A DNA stretch of 16,881 bases. It comes from Betaproteobacteria bacterium. Its GTDB lineage: Bacteria; Pseudomonadota; Gammaproteobacteria; Burkholderiales; Burkholderiaceae_C. Of the stretch, positions 7,085 to 14,301 are shown one piece after another. The notes under the pieces are model-generated. The model had not been told where the DNA came from. It saw only the letters and a program-made list of their open reading frames with translations, and did not search any database. The translations under genes and the position numbers were made by a program. The stretch's first letter is position 1. Each line of letters opens with the position of its first letter. The stretch is taken from NCBI GenBank assembly GCA_009923895.1, contig RFSP01000012.1, forward strand, positions 1-16,881. The letters run 5' to 3'.

Positions 7085-7090
7085 AGTGTA
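7085..7090 (-). promoter_or_regulatory. Candidate -10 box (TACACT) for the protease gene, leaderless type
   Basis: TACACT on the minus strand ends exactly 8 nt before the protease ATG at 7076, which would put the transcription start within a base or two of the start codon. The same hexamer at the same distance precedes murU. No Shine-Dalgarno is seen before this ATG. No good -35 element is visible. Confidence 0.4.
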
Positions 7091-7116
7091 GGCCCACCCG
7101 AGGGGCTCAAACCCGC

Positions 7117-7139
7117 AAAAAGGTCATCCGGCGATGACC
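7117..7139 (-). terminator. Intrinsic terminator of gap, overlapping its stop codon
   Basis: On the minus strand GGTCATC, loop GCCG and GATGACC form a 7-bp stem followed at once by TTTTT (7117-7121). The stem contains the last codons and the TGA stop of gap (7124-7126). It separates the tkt-gap unit from the downstream protease gene. Confidence 0.8.
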
Positions 7140-8122
7140 CGTGCCATCTCCAGCACCTTGTTGGAGTAACCCCATTCGTTGTCGTACCAGGCCACCACTT
7201 TGACAAAGGTTTTGTCCAGGGCGATGCCGGCTTCAGCGTCGAAGACACTGGTGCAGGGCTCGCCGCGGAAGTCGGTGGCCACGACCTTGTCTTCGGTGTA
7301 GGCCAGCACGCCCTTCATGGCACCTTCACTGGCGGCTTTCATGGCCGCGCAGATGGCACTGTAGTCGGCCTCTTTGACCAACTCCACGGTCAGGTCCACC
7401 ACCGACACGTCGGAGGTGGGCACGCGGAAGGACATGCCGGTGAGCTTTTTGTTGAGCTCAGGGATGACCACGCCCACGGCCTTGGCGGCGCCCGTGGACG
7501 AGGGGATGATGTTTTCCAAAATGCCGCGGCCGCCGCGCCAGTCTTTGTTGCTGGGGCCGTCCACGGTCTTTTGGGTGGCTGTGGCCGCATGCACCGTGGT
7601 CATCAGGCCGCGTTTGATGCCGAAGGTGTCGTTGAGGACCTTGGCCACAGGAGCCAGGCAGTTGGTGGTGCAGCTGGCGTTGCTGATGATGGCCTGTCCG
7701 GCATAGGTCTTGTGGTTCACACCGTAGACGAACATGGGCGTGTCGTCTTTGGAAGGCGCCGACATGATGACTTTCTTGGCACCGGCATCGATGTGTTTTT
7801 GTGCGGTGTCTTTGGTGAGGAAGAGACCGGTGGACTCGATGACCACATCGGCCCCAATCTCGCCCCATTGGAGCTCGGCAGGATCTTTGACAGCGGTCAG
7901 GCGGATGCGTTTGCCATTGACGATGAGGGTCTGGCCCTCGACCGATACGGTGCCCTTGAAGCGGCCATGCACCGAGTCGTACTTGAGCATGTAGGCCAGG
8001 TAGTCGGGTTCGAGCAGGTCATTGATGCCCACCACCTCGATGTCGGAGAAATTTTGTGCTGCCGCACGAAACACCATGCGTCCGATGCGGCCGAAGCCGT
8101 TGATGCCAACCTTGATGGTCAT
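7124..8122 (-). CDS. gap: Glyceraldehyde-3-phosphate dehydrogenase, type I
   Basis: A 332-aa class I GAPDH, the cytosolic tetramer that oxidises glyceraldehyde-3-phosphate to 1,3-bisphosphoglycerate, used in both glycolysis and gluconeogenesis. The Rossmann fingerprint GINGFGRIGR is at 6-15, with Asp35 in the position that favours NAD+. The catalytic motif SNASCTTNC gives nucleophile Cys151, and the base is His178 in TTVHAATATQ. WYDNEWGYS is near the C-terminus. Length is standard. AAGGA lies 6 nt before ATG 8122. It is 58 nt downstream of tkt on the same strand with no terminator between, so tkt-gap is probably an operon. Its own intrinsic terminator overlaps the stop codon. Confidence 0.98.
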   Translation of the reverse strand: MTIKVGINGFGRIGRMVFRAAAQNFSDIEVVGINDLLEPDYLAYMLKYDSVHGRFKGTVSVEGQTLIVNGKRIRLTAVKDPAELQWGEIGADVVIESTGLFLTKDTAQKHIDAGAKKVIMSAPSKDDTPMFVYGVNHKTYAGQAIISNASCTTNCLAPVAKVLNDTFGIKRGLMTTVHAATATQKTVDGPSNKDWRGGRGILENIIPSSTGAAKAVGVVIPELNKKLTGMSFRVPTSDVSVVDLTVELVKEADYSAICAAMKAASEGAMKGVLAYTEDKVVATDFRGEPCTSVFDAEAGIALDKTFVKVVAWYDNEWGYSNKVLEMARVIAG

Positions 8123-8180
8123 GACAGATCCTTCGTCAGAGATTGAAAAAACGAGAAAGCAAGAAAAGGTTCATGGAGGG

Positions 8181-10211
8181 TCAACGGGTCGCAAGCACTC
8201 GACGCACCACGGCTGCCACATTCTCGGCCGTGAACCCGAAGTGTTTGAACAACACGCCACCGGGAGCGCTTTCACCAAACCGGTCCAAGCCCACCACAGC
8301 CGAACAGCCGTATTTCCACCAGCCTTCGCTCACGCCGGCTTCGACCGCAATGCGCGGCAACTTCGGGGGCAGCACCAGGCTCTTGTATCGGGTGTCCTGG
8401 CGATCAAACACCGAAGTGCTGGGCACACTGACCACTCGCACCGCCACGCCGGTTTTCGCCAGCTCGGCTTGCGCGTGCAGGGCCAGCGTCACTTCGCTGC
8501 CGGTGGCCAGGATCACCGCCTGGGCCTTCTTTTTGAGACCCACTTCAGACGGCTCGGCCAGCACGTAGGCGCCTCGCGCAATGTCTTTCAGGTCGGACTT
8601 GGGCAAGTAGGGCAAGTTTTGACGGCTGAGCAGCAACGCGCTGGGGCGAGCCGCGTTGCGCAGCGCTTCGCGCCAGGCCACCACGGTTTCGGCGGTATCG
8701 GCGGGACGCCAGACGTCCAAGTGGGGGATGAGACGCAATGAAGCGCCGTGCTCCACGCTTTGGTGCGTGGGGCCGTCTTCGCCCAAGCCGATGGAGTCGT
8801 GAGTGAACACATGGATGACCCGACGGTTCATGAGCGCCGCCATGCGGATCGCGTTGCGGCTGTAGTCGCTGAAGGTGAGAAATGTGCCGCCGTAGGGGAT
8901 GAAGCCCCCGTGCAAGGCCAGGCCATTCATGATGGCGGCCATGCCAAATTCGCGCACGCCGTAGTTGATGTGACGCCCACCGTTGGGTGCGCCCGCATCG
9001 TCAAAACGCAAAGCGGGCGTGGACGAGGTGTTGGTGAGGTTGGAGCCCGTCAAGTCGGCCGACCCGCCCAGCATTTCGGGCAGGGCCTGCGTGAAGGCCT
9101 CCAGCGCGATCTGGCTGGCTTTGCGGGTGGCCACTGTGTCGGCCTTGGCCTGGGCGGCTTGCAAGGCTTGCTCAGCGAGCTGATCAAAATTTGCGGGCAG
9201 TTCGCCTTTCATGCGGCGCTGGAACTCGGCTGCCTCGGCGGGGTACTGTTTGCGATAAGCCGCCAAGGTCTCGTTCCAGGCCTTTTGGGCCGCGCGGCCA
9301 CGGTCTTTGGCGTCCCACAGGGCGTACACGTTCTTGGGGATGACAAAGGGCTCGTGCGACCAGCCCAGGGCTTCGCGCGTGAGCTTGATTTCATCGGCCC
9401 CCAGAGCCTCGCCGTGGGCTTTGGCCGTGCCAGCCCGGTTGGGCGACCCCTTGCCGATGGTGGTGCGGCAGATGATCAAGGTGGGTCGGGTGGCCGAGGC
9501 TTTGGCCTGGGCCAGGGCGGCATCAACGGCGGTCACGTCATGGCCGTCTACGGGCCCGACCACGTCCCAGCCATAACCGCGAAAGCGCAGGGTCACATCG
9601 TCCACGTACCAGGGCTTGATGGGGCCGTCGATGCTGATGCCGTTGTCGTCGTACAGCGCCACCAGTTTGTTGAGCTTCCAAGCACCGGCCAGGGCGCAGG
9701 CCTCGTGACTGATGCCTTCCATCATGCAGCCGTCACCCAGGAACACGTAGGTGTGATGGTCCACGAGGCGGTGGCCAGGGCGATTGAACTCATGGGCCAA
9801 CAGCTTTTCTGCCAAAGCCAAGCCCACCGCGTTGGTGATGCCCTGGCCCAGGGGGCCGGTGGTGGTTTCCACGCCCGGGGTGATGTCCACCTCGGGGTGG
9901 CCGGGGGTTTTGCTGTGCAGTTGGCGAAAGTTGCGCAACTCGCCCATGGGCAGGTCGTAGCCACTCAAATGCAGCAGGGCATACAAGAGCATCGAGCCGT
10001 GGCCATTGCTGAGCACAAAGCGGTCGCGATCGGCCCAATGCGGGTCGGTCGGGTTGTGCTTGAGGTGGCGGCCCCACAAAGCCACTGCCATCTCCGCCAT
10101 GCCCATGGGGGCCCCGGGGTGACCGGAGTTGGCCGCCTGGACGGCGTCCATGGCGAGGGCACGGATGGCGTGGGCCATCTCGACAGAAGAAGTGGGGGTC
10201 GTTGAGGACAT
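8181..10211 (-). CDS. tkt: Transketolase
   Basis: A 676-aa thiamine-diphosphate enzyme that moves two-carbon units between sugar phosphates in the non-oxidative pentose phosphate pathway (and the Calvin cycle where present). Visible motifs are SGHPGAPMGMA (29-39), GPLGQG (119-124), the ThDP/Mg motif starting GDG at 159-161 and ending at Asn190, the catalytic Glu421 in GVREFGM, GGTFLTFSDY (441-450), and the C-terminal domain with ATGSEVTLA and ESAPGG. All three transketolase domains are complete. ATG 10211 has no clear Shine-Dalgarno; Met12 (10178) starts at the usual homology edge and is an alternative. It is first in a unit with gap and divergent from the MurU-like gene. Confidence 0.97.
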   Translation of the reverse strand: MSSTTPTSSVEMAHAIRALAMDAVQAANSGHPGAPMGMAEMAVALWGRHLKHNPTDPHWADRDRFVLSNGHGSMLLYALLHLSGYDLPMGELRNFRQLHSKTPGHPEVDITPGVETTTGPLGQGITNAVGLALAEKLLAHEFNRPGHRLVDHHTYVFLGDGCMMEGISHEACALAGAWKLNKLVALYDDNGISIDGPIKPWYVDDVTLRFRGYGWDVVGPVDGHDVTAVDAALAQAKASATRPTLIICRTTIGKGSPNRAGTAKAHGEALGADEIKLTREALGWSHEPFVIPKNVYALWDAKDRGRAAQKAWNETLAAYRKQYPAEAAEFQRRMKGELPANFDQLAEQALQAAQAKADTVATRKASQIALEAFTQALPEMLGGSADLTGSNLTNTSSTPALRFDDAGAPNGGRHINYGVREFGMAAIMNGLALHGGFIPYGGTFLTFSDYSRNAIRMAALMNRRVIHVFTHDSIGLGEDGPTHQSVEHGASLRLIPHLDVWRPADTAETVVAWREALRNAARPSALLLSRQNLPYLPKSDLKDIARGAYVLAEPSEVGLKKKAQAVILATGSEVTLALHAQAELAKTGVAVRVVSVPSTSVFDRQDTRYKSLVLPPKLPRIAVEAGVSEGWWKYGCSAVVGLDRFGESAPGGVLFKHFGFTAENVAAVVRRVLATR

Positions 10212-10293
10212 GGGTGCTAAAGGTAAAGGGGGTAAGGGGGCTGCGAGGCGCCAGAAACGCCGGAGGATGAGGGAGGGATCAGGGATTCCCCGG

Positions 10294-10299
10294 ATTTTA
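10294..10299 (-). promoter_or_regulatory. Candidate -10 box (TAAAAT) for tkt-gap
   Basis: TAAAAT on the minus strand lies in the 110-bp divergent region, about 80 nt upstream of the tkt ATG. It matches five of six consensus bases; the -35 region is weak. Confidence 0.3.
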
Positions 10300-10307
10300 G
10301 CGGCGCC

Positions 10308-10313
10308 TACACT
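10308..10313 (+). promoter_or_regulatory. Candidate -10 box (TACACT) for murU, leaderless type
   Basis: TACACT ends 8 nt before ATG 10322, so transcription would begin one or two bases from the start codon. There is no Shine-Dalgarno before this ATG. The arrangement is identical to that before the protease gene at 7076. No good -35 element is visible. Confidence 0.4.
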
Positions 10314-10321
10314 GCCGGTCG

Positions 10322-11026
10322 ATGAGTCCCAAAGCCTTCATTTTGGCGGCCGGAAGGGGCGAGCGCATGCGCCCCCTCACCGATCAAACGCCCAAGCCTT
10401 TGCTGCACGTGGGCGGCAAACCCTTGGTGGCTTGGCATTTGGAGGCGCTGTCGCAAGCCGGCGTGCGCGAGGTGGTCATCAACACGGCGTGGCTGGAGTC
10501 GCAGTTTGAGCCGGCACTGGGAGACGGCCGACGCTGGGGGCTGACCATTCGGTGGTCTCACGAGGGACGCGACCACGGTGGGGCGCTGGAGACGGCCGGG
10601 GGCATTGCCAAGGCCCTGGCCGGGCTGGGCGAGGTGTTTTGGGTGGTCTCGGGCGATGTGTTTTTGCCGGGATTTGCCTTTGACCTGGCTCAGGCGCAGG
10701 CGTTCGCCCAGGGGCCTGCTTTGGCGCACTTGTGGTTGGTGCCCAACCCCGAGCACCACCCCCGCGGGGACTTTGCGTTGGCGCCGTCAGGTCAGGTCGA
10801 GAGCTCAGACGTTGCCAACGAAGGTCGCCGTCTCACCTGGGCCAGTGTGGGCCTTTTCAAGGCCGAGATGTTCGCGCAGCTGCAGGTAGGGACGGCTTTG
10901 CCCCTGCGGCCCTTGTTGGATGCGGCCAGCGCCCGGGGCCTGTTGACCGGACAGCGTTGGGACGGCCCTTGGACCGACGTGGGCACGCCCGAGCGCCTGG
11001 AGGCCTTGAGAAAGAGCTTGGGCTGA
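10322..11026 (+). CDS. murU: MurU-like sugar-1-phosphate nucleotidyltransferase (N-acetylmuramate 1-phosphate uridylyltransferase)
   Basis: A 234-aa single-domain nucleotidyltransferase. The signature AFILAAGRGERMRPLTDQTPKPLLHVGGKPL is at 5-35 (GxGxRMxPxT followed by PKPL). LETAGGI at 89-95 and VVSGDVF at 107-113 (metal-binding Asp) follow, with HHPRGDFAL and WTDVGTPERL at the C-terminus. This pattern and the short length match MurU, which converts MurNAc-1-phosphate and UTP to UDP-MurNAc in the cytoplasmic anomeric-kinase route of peptidoglycan recycling that bypasses de novo synthesis. The kinase partner AmgK is not in the window. A generic hexose-1-phosphate transferase is the alternative. 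It is divergent from tkt and convergent with the aldo/keto reductase gene. Confidence 0.82.
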   Translation: MSPKAFILAAGRGERMRPLTDQTPKPLLHVGGKPLVAWHLEALSQAGVREVVINTAWLESQFEPALGDGRRWGLTIRWSHEGRDHGGALETAGGIAKALAGLGEVFWVVSGDVFLPGFAFDLAQAQAFAQGPALAHLWLVPNPEHHPRGDFALAPSGQVESSDVANEGRRLTWASVGLFKAEMFAQLQVGTALPLRPLLDAASARGLLTGQRWDGPWTDVGTPERLEALRKSLG

Positions 11027-11070
11027 GGCGGACTCAGTCCGTCTGAATTGTCTGAGGCGGCCTCAGTCCG
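11023..11070. repeat. 19-bp near-identical direct repeat spanning two convergent stop codons
   Basis: CTGAGGCGGACTCAGTCCG (11023-11041) and CTGAGGCGGCCTCAGTCCG (11052-11070) differ at one base and are 10 bp apart. Each copy is also an inverted repeat (CTGAG...CTCAG; in the second copy CTGAGGC-G-GCCTCAG). An outer pair GGCGGACT (11027-11034)/AGTCCGCC (11065-11072) can form a competing stem. The murU stop lies in copy 1 and the aldo/keto reductase stop in copy 2. It could act as a bidirectional terminator, though no T run is seen. Confidence 0.8.
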
Positions 11071-12043
11071 CCAGTGCGCCGGTCAGGGCCTCGATGCGTT
11101 GCATCAGCTCGGGCGTGAGGCGTGCAGCCACATCCACCGCACCCAAATTGTCTTGGAGCTGAGCCACTTTGGAGGCCCCGGTGATGACGGTGCTCACGCG
11201 CGGGTTCTTGGTGCACCAGGCAATGGCCAACTGGGCCGGGGTGGCATGAATTTCAGCGGCGAGCTTTTCGAGTTCGGCCACGGCCGCATTGCGGGCGCTG
11301 TGGGTCAGGCCCTCGCGCAAGAAAGACATGGTCTCCATGGCACCGCGCGATCCTGCGGGGATGCCATTTCGGTACTTGCCCGTGAGCAGGCCCGACGCCA
11401 GCGGACTCCACGTGGTCAGGCCCAGACCAATGTCTTCGTAGAGTCGGGCGTACTCTTGCTCCACCCGCTTGCGATGAAAGAGGTGGTACTGCGGTTGCTC
11501 CATGACCGGCTTGTGCAGGTGGTGGCGCTCGGCAATGTCCCAGGCGGCCCGGATGTCGGCGGCGCTCCACTCGCTGGTGCCCCAATACAGCGCTTTGCCT
11601 TGGCGAATCATGTCGCTCATGGCCCAGACGGTCTCTTCGACCGGGGTGTGTGGGTCGGGCCGGTGGCAATACACCAGGTCAATGTGGTCCAGACCAAAGC
11701 GCTTGAGCGAGCCGTCAATGGCTTGCATGAGGTACTTGCGATTCAAAGTGTTGCGGCGATTGATGGCCTCGCCTTCGCGGTCCAGGCCCCAAAAGAATTT
11801 GGTCGACACCACGTAACTGACGCGAGACCACTTGAGACGGCGCAGGGCTTCGCCCATGACTTTTTCGCTTTCTCCCAGCGCATAGCCTTCGGCGTTGTCA
11901 AAAAAATTGATGCCGGCGTCAGCGGCCGCGGCCATCATTTCAACGGCGGCGTCGACATTGACCTGGTTGTGATAGGTCACCCAAGAACCCAATGACAATG
12001 CGCTGACGCGAAGCCCAGCACGGCCCAGACGGCGGTATTCCAT
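11063..12043 (-). CDS. Aldo/keto reductase, Kv-channel beta-subunit-like
   Basis: A 326-aa NADPH-dependent (beta/alpha)8-barrel oxidoreductase. The AKR catalytic tetrad is visible: Asp49 and Tyr54 (FFDNAEGYA), Lys82 (STKFFWG) and His127 (VYCHRPDPHTP). Other landmarks are YWGTSEWSAADI, EQPQYHLFHR, TWSPLASGLLTGKY and the C-terminal cofactor loop VITGASKVAQLQDN. The overall pattern, including the FWG and RPDPxTPxEET stretches, matches the Kv-beta/YghZ-type subgroup rather than AKR3 or AKR5 enzymes; bacterial members are soluble reductases of unknown physiological aldehydes. ATG 12043 is preceded by AAGGG with 7 nt spacing. The frame stays open far upstream, but that part is antisense to the hydroxylase gene and has no homology to the family. 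Divergent from the UbiH-like gene. Confidence 0.92.
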   Translation of the reverse strand: MEYRRLGRAGLRVSALSLGSWVTYHNQVNVDAAVEMMAAAADAGINFFDNAEGYALGESEKVMGEALRRLKWSRVSYVVSTKFFWGLDREGEAINRRNTLNRKYLMQAIDGSLKRFGLDHIDLVYCHRPDPHTPVEETVWAMSDMIRQGKALYWGTSEWSAADIRAAWDIAERHHLHKPVMEQPQYHLFHRKRVEQEYARLYEDIGLGLTTWSPLASGLLTGKYRNGIPAGSRGAMETMSFLREGLTHSARNAAVAELEKLAAEIHATPAQLAIAWCTKNPRVSTVITGASKVAQLQDNLGAVDVAARLTPELMQRIEALTGALAD

Positions 12044-12136
12044 TTTCAAACCCTTCTTGAAGGCTGACTTTGAGGCAGACTGTGGTCTGGCCTTCTCAGT
12101 CCCAAAGGCTGCAAGCCTATCGCAATCCGAATTGGC

Positions 12137-12147
12137 ACAGAATCTGT
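12137..12147. promoter_or_regulatory. Palindrome abutting the UbiH-like start
   Basis: ACAGA-A-TCTGT ends one base before ATG 12149. Two more inverted repeats, CAGAC/GTCTG (12076-12089) and AGGCT/AGCCT (12106-12118), lie in the same 105-bp divergent region. These may be operator or hairpin elements; no factor can be named. Confidence 0.3.
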
Positions 12148-12148
12148 C

Positions 12149-13363
12149 ATGACTTCTTCGCCCCGCCTGAAACTGGCCATCATTGGCGCCGGACCCGTGG
12201 GGTTGTCGCTGGCGGTGCATGCCGCGCGTTCGCTGCCCACGGCCGACGTCACGCTCTTTGATGCGCGTGCGCTGGACAAAGACTTGTCGCGCGACCCGCG
12301 CACCTTGGCCATTTCCTGGGGCAGCGTGCAATTGCTGCAGCGCTTGCAAGCGTGGCCTCAAGAGGTCTCGCAGCCCATTGCCCATGTGCATGTCTCGCAA
12401 GTGCCGCCGACTTGGCCGGCCTGGGGCGCGCCGGGTGCGCAGATTCAACCCAAGGTGGATCTCAGCGCTGCCGAGCTGGGGGTGCCGCAGTTGGGGGCCG
12501 TGCTGGCCTACGGCCGTTTGGTGACCCGGTTGCAAGAGGCTTGGAACACGGCCGTGGCCAACGATTCAGCCCGATTGCACACGCGCTTTGGCGCGCCGGT
12601 ACAAGGCTTGAAACCTCTCTCCGACGGCGTGGAAGTGGATGCAGGCATTGCCGAGTCGTTTGACTTGGCGGTGGTGGCCGAAGGTGGGGTCTTTGCCGAT
12701 CAAGCGCGAAAGGCAGTGACCCGTGACTACGCACAAACGGCCTGGGTGGGGACCGTCCGGCTTGAGAACGGGCGGCCTGGATGGGCTTTTGAACGATTCA
12801 CGCGGCACGGACCTCTGGCCTTGTTGCCTTTGGCCTCGGCCGCGACGCAAGGATCCTCACTGAGCGCTGCGTTGGTGTGGTGCGTCCCCACGGCGCAGGA
12901 CCCGGTGTCAGGCTTGACGGCTCTTCAACGCCAGGCCGTCTTGAATGCCCTCTTGCCGTCAGAGGCCGGCCGGGTGGTGGAGGTGAGTGAGCTGAAGTCC
13001 TTTGCACTCGGCCTGAATGCGGAGAAGACGTTGGTTCAGGGGCGGCGCATCTGCATTGGCAATGCGGCCCAGACCATGCACCCGGTCGCAGGGCAGGGTT
13101 TCAATTTGGGCCTGCGCGACGCGTTTGCCTTGGTGCAAGCGCTGCAGTTTTCCCCCGACCTGGCCACGGCCCTGCGGCGTGTGGAGTGGGCGCGTGCGCC
13201 AGACCGCTGGGCCTTGATGGCCACCACGGATTTCCTGGCACGCAGCTTCACGTGGACCGGTCCGGGCCTGGGCGCGGCTCGCGGCCTGGCCTTGGCCCTG
13301 ATGGACCGCGTCACACCCCTCAAGCAGGCACTGGCCCGACAGATGATGTGGGGCCTGCGCTGA
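12149..13363 (+). CDS. UbiH/UbiF/COQ6-family FAD-dependent hydroxylase
   Basis: A 404-aa class A flavoprotein monooxygenase, probably hydroxylating the aromatic ring of a ubiquinone precursor, using NAD(P)H and O2. Motifs: dinucleotide-binding IIGAGPVGLSLA (11-22), RTLAISWGSVQLL (51-63, the UbiH-type RxxAIS segment), AYGRLVTRL (120-128), and GNAAQTMHPVAGQGFNLGLRDA (304-325), which is the UbiH form of the second FAD motif. The DG fingerprint between these reads AEGG (177-180), with Glu for the usual Asp. Length is typical. No Shine-Dalgarno is evident before ATG 12149. UbiH best fits the GNAAQ wording, but the several betaproteobacterial hydroxylases of this family differ in regiospecificity, so I leave the symbol open. 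Confidence 0.9.
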   Translation: MTSSPRLKLAIIGAGPVGLSLAVHAARSLPTADVTLFDARALDKDLSRDPRTLAISWGSVQLLQRLQAWPQEVSQPIAHVHVSQVPPTWPAWGAPGAQIQPKVDLSAAELGVPQLGAVLAYGRLVTRLQEAWNTAVANDSARLHTRFGAPVQGLKPLSDGVEVDAGIAESFDLAVVAEGGVFADQARKAVTRDYAQTAWVGTVRLENGRPGWAFERFTRHGPLALLPLASAATQGSSLSAALVWCVPTAQDPVSGLTALQRQAVLNALLPSEAGRVVEVSELKSFALGLNAEKTLVQGRRICIGNAAQTMHPVAGQGFNLGLRDAFALVQALQFSPDLATALRRVEWARAPDRWALMATTDFLARSFTWTGPGLGAARGLALALMDRVTPLKQALARQMMWGLR

Positions 13364-13382
13364 GTTGCTGCCGATGTCTCAG
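13360..13382. terminator. Inverted repeat at the ubiH-like/nitrilase convergent junction
   Basis: CTGAG (13360-13364) and CTCAG (13378-13382) are 13 nt apart and each contains a stop codon of the convergent genes (TGA 13361-13363; TGA on minus 13379-13381). The 5-bp arms are short and there is no T run. Part of the match follows simply from two opposed TGA codons, so confidence is low. Confidence 0.2.
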
Positions 13383-14182
13383 AGCCGACGATGCGCCAAG
13401 GCGGGCAGCTGGGTGCGCACCTGGTTCAGGCGGGAGTCCGCAAGATCGGCCACCACCACGCCTTCGCCTTCGGGCAGCACGGCCAGCACTTCGCCCCATG
13501 GGTCAATGACCATGCTGTGGCCCCAGGTGCGACGGCCGTTGGCATGCTGACCGCCTTGGGCCGGCGCGATGACATAGCACTGGTTTTCCACGGCCCGTGC
13601 ACGCAACAAGAGTTCCCAATGGGCCTGTCCGGTGGTGTAAGTGAAAGCCGCAGGCACACACATCAAGTCGCACGGGCTCATTGAGCGATAGAGCTCAGGA
13701 AACCGCACGTCGTAGCACACGCTCAAGCCCACCCGGTGTCCGTCGGCCTCAAAGGCCACCGGATTTGAGCCGCGCTCCAAGACCTGCCCCTCGTCATAGC
13801 GCTCTTTGCCATTGTCAAAGGCAAAGAGGTGAATCTTGTCGTAGCGTGCGGCCACTTGCCCCTCGGGTGAATACACCCAGCAGGTGTTGCGAACCCGCTC
13901 GACAGGACCGTCGCTGGCGTCTCGGACAGGCATGGTGCCTCCCACCAGCCAGATCTTGTGGGTGCGTGCGGCGTTTTGCAGCATGGACTGAATTGGCCCT
14001 TGGCCGGCCACTTCGGCCACCGCCAGCTTGTCGCGGTCTCGCTGGCCCATGAGACAAAAGTACTCGGGCAGGGCCACCAGCTGGGCACCTTGATGGGCGG
14101 CCTCGTCTATCAGTCGACGGGCGGTTTGGAGATTTTGCTCGACGTCCCAGCCGGACACCATTTGCACTGCAGCGATCTTCAT
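13379..14182 (-). CDS. Carbon-nitrogen hydrolase, Nit1/YbeM-like (probable deaminated glutathione amidase)
   Basis: A 267-aa nitrilase-superfamily enzyme with the complete Glu-Lys-Cys triad: Glu40 in ALPEYF, Lys116 in YDKIHLF, and Cys156 in SVCYDVRFPELYR. The family's second Glu is in the HWELLLRARAVENQCYV segment, and GHSMVIDPWGEVLA lies near the C-terminus. The wording matches the Nit1/YbeM branch, which hydrolyses deaminated glutathione formed as a transaminase side product (metabolite repair); an omega-amidase-like role on related substrates is the alternative. It is full length. ATG 14182 has no Shine-Dalgarno but a CACAAT box 7 nt upstream. Convergent with the UbiH-like gene (15 nt between stops) and divergent from glnE. 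Confidence 0.9.
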   Translation of the reverse strand: MKIAAVQMVSGWDVEQNLQTARRLIDEAAHQGAQLVALPEYFCLMGQRDRDKLAVAEVAGQGPIQSMLQNAARTHKIWLVGGTMPVRDASDGPVERVRNTCWVYSPEGQVAARYDKIHLFAFDNGKERYDEGQVLERGSNPVAFEADGHRVGLSVCYDVRFPELYRSMSPCDLMCVPAAFTYTTGQAHWELLLRARAVENQCYVIAPAQGGQHANGRRTWGHSMVIDPWGEVLAVLPEGEGVVVADLADSRLNQVRTQLPALAHRRL

Positions 14183-14189
14183 GGCTGCG

Positions 14190-14195
14190 ATTGTG
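14190..14195 (-). promoter_or_regulatory. Candidate -10 box (CACAAT) for the nitrilase gene, leaderless type
   Basis: CACAAT on the minus strand ends 7 nt before ATG 14182. CAGACA, four of six matches to the -35 consensus, lies about 18 bp further upstream. The spacing implies a transcript starting at or next to the ATG. Confidence 0.35.
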
Positions 14196-14301
14196 CACCC
14201 GGGGGGCGAAGGGTGTCTGACCCTGGCAAGCGCTGACGACCGTCCGGTCTCGAAAACCCAGAACCCATGTCAACCAAAGGTTCCATGTAACCTGCGAATC
14301 A

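Noticed and set aside
7077..7097. GTG start at 7097 for the protease
   Set aside because: It would overlap the TACACT box and adds seven non-signal-like residues; ATG 7076 gives a basic n-region for the signal peptide.
8748..10205. 485-codon plus-strand frame opposite tkt
   Set aside because: The mirror of a conserved transketolase; length is due to high GC at third positions.
12044..12535. N-terminal extension of the aldo/keto reductase frame upstream of ATG 12043
   Set aside because: It overlaps the divergent hydroxylase gene in antisense, has no family homology, and a good AAGGG site precedes 12043.
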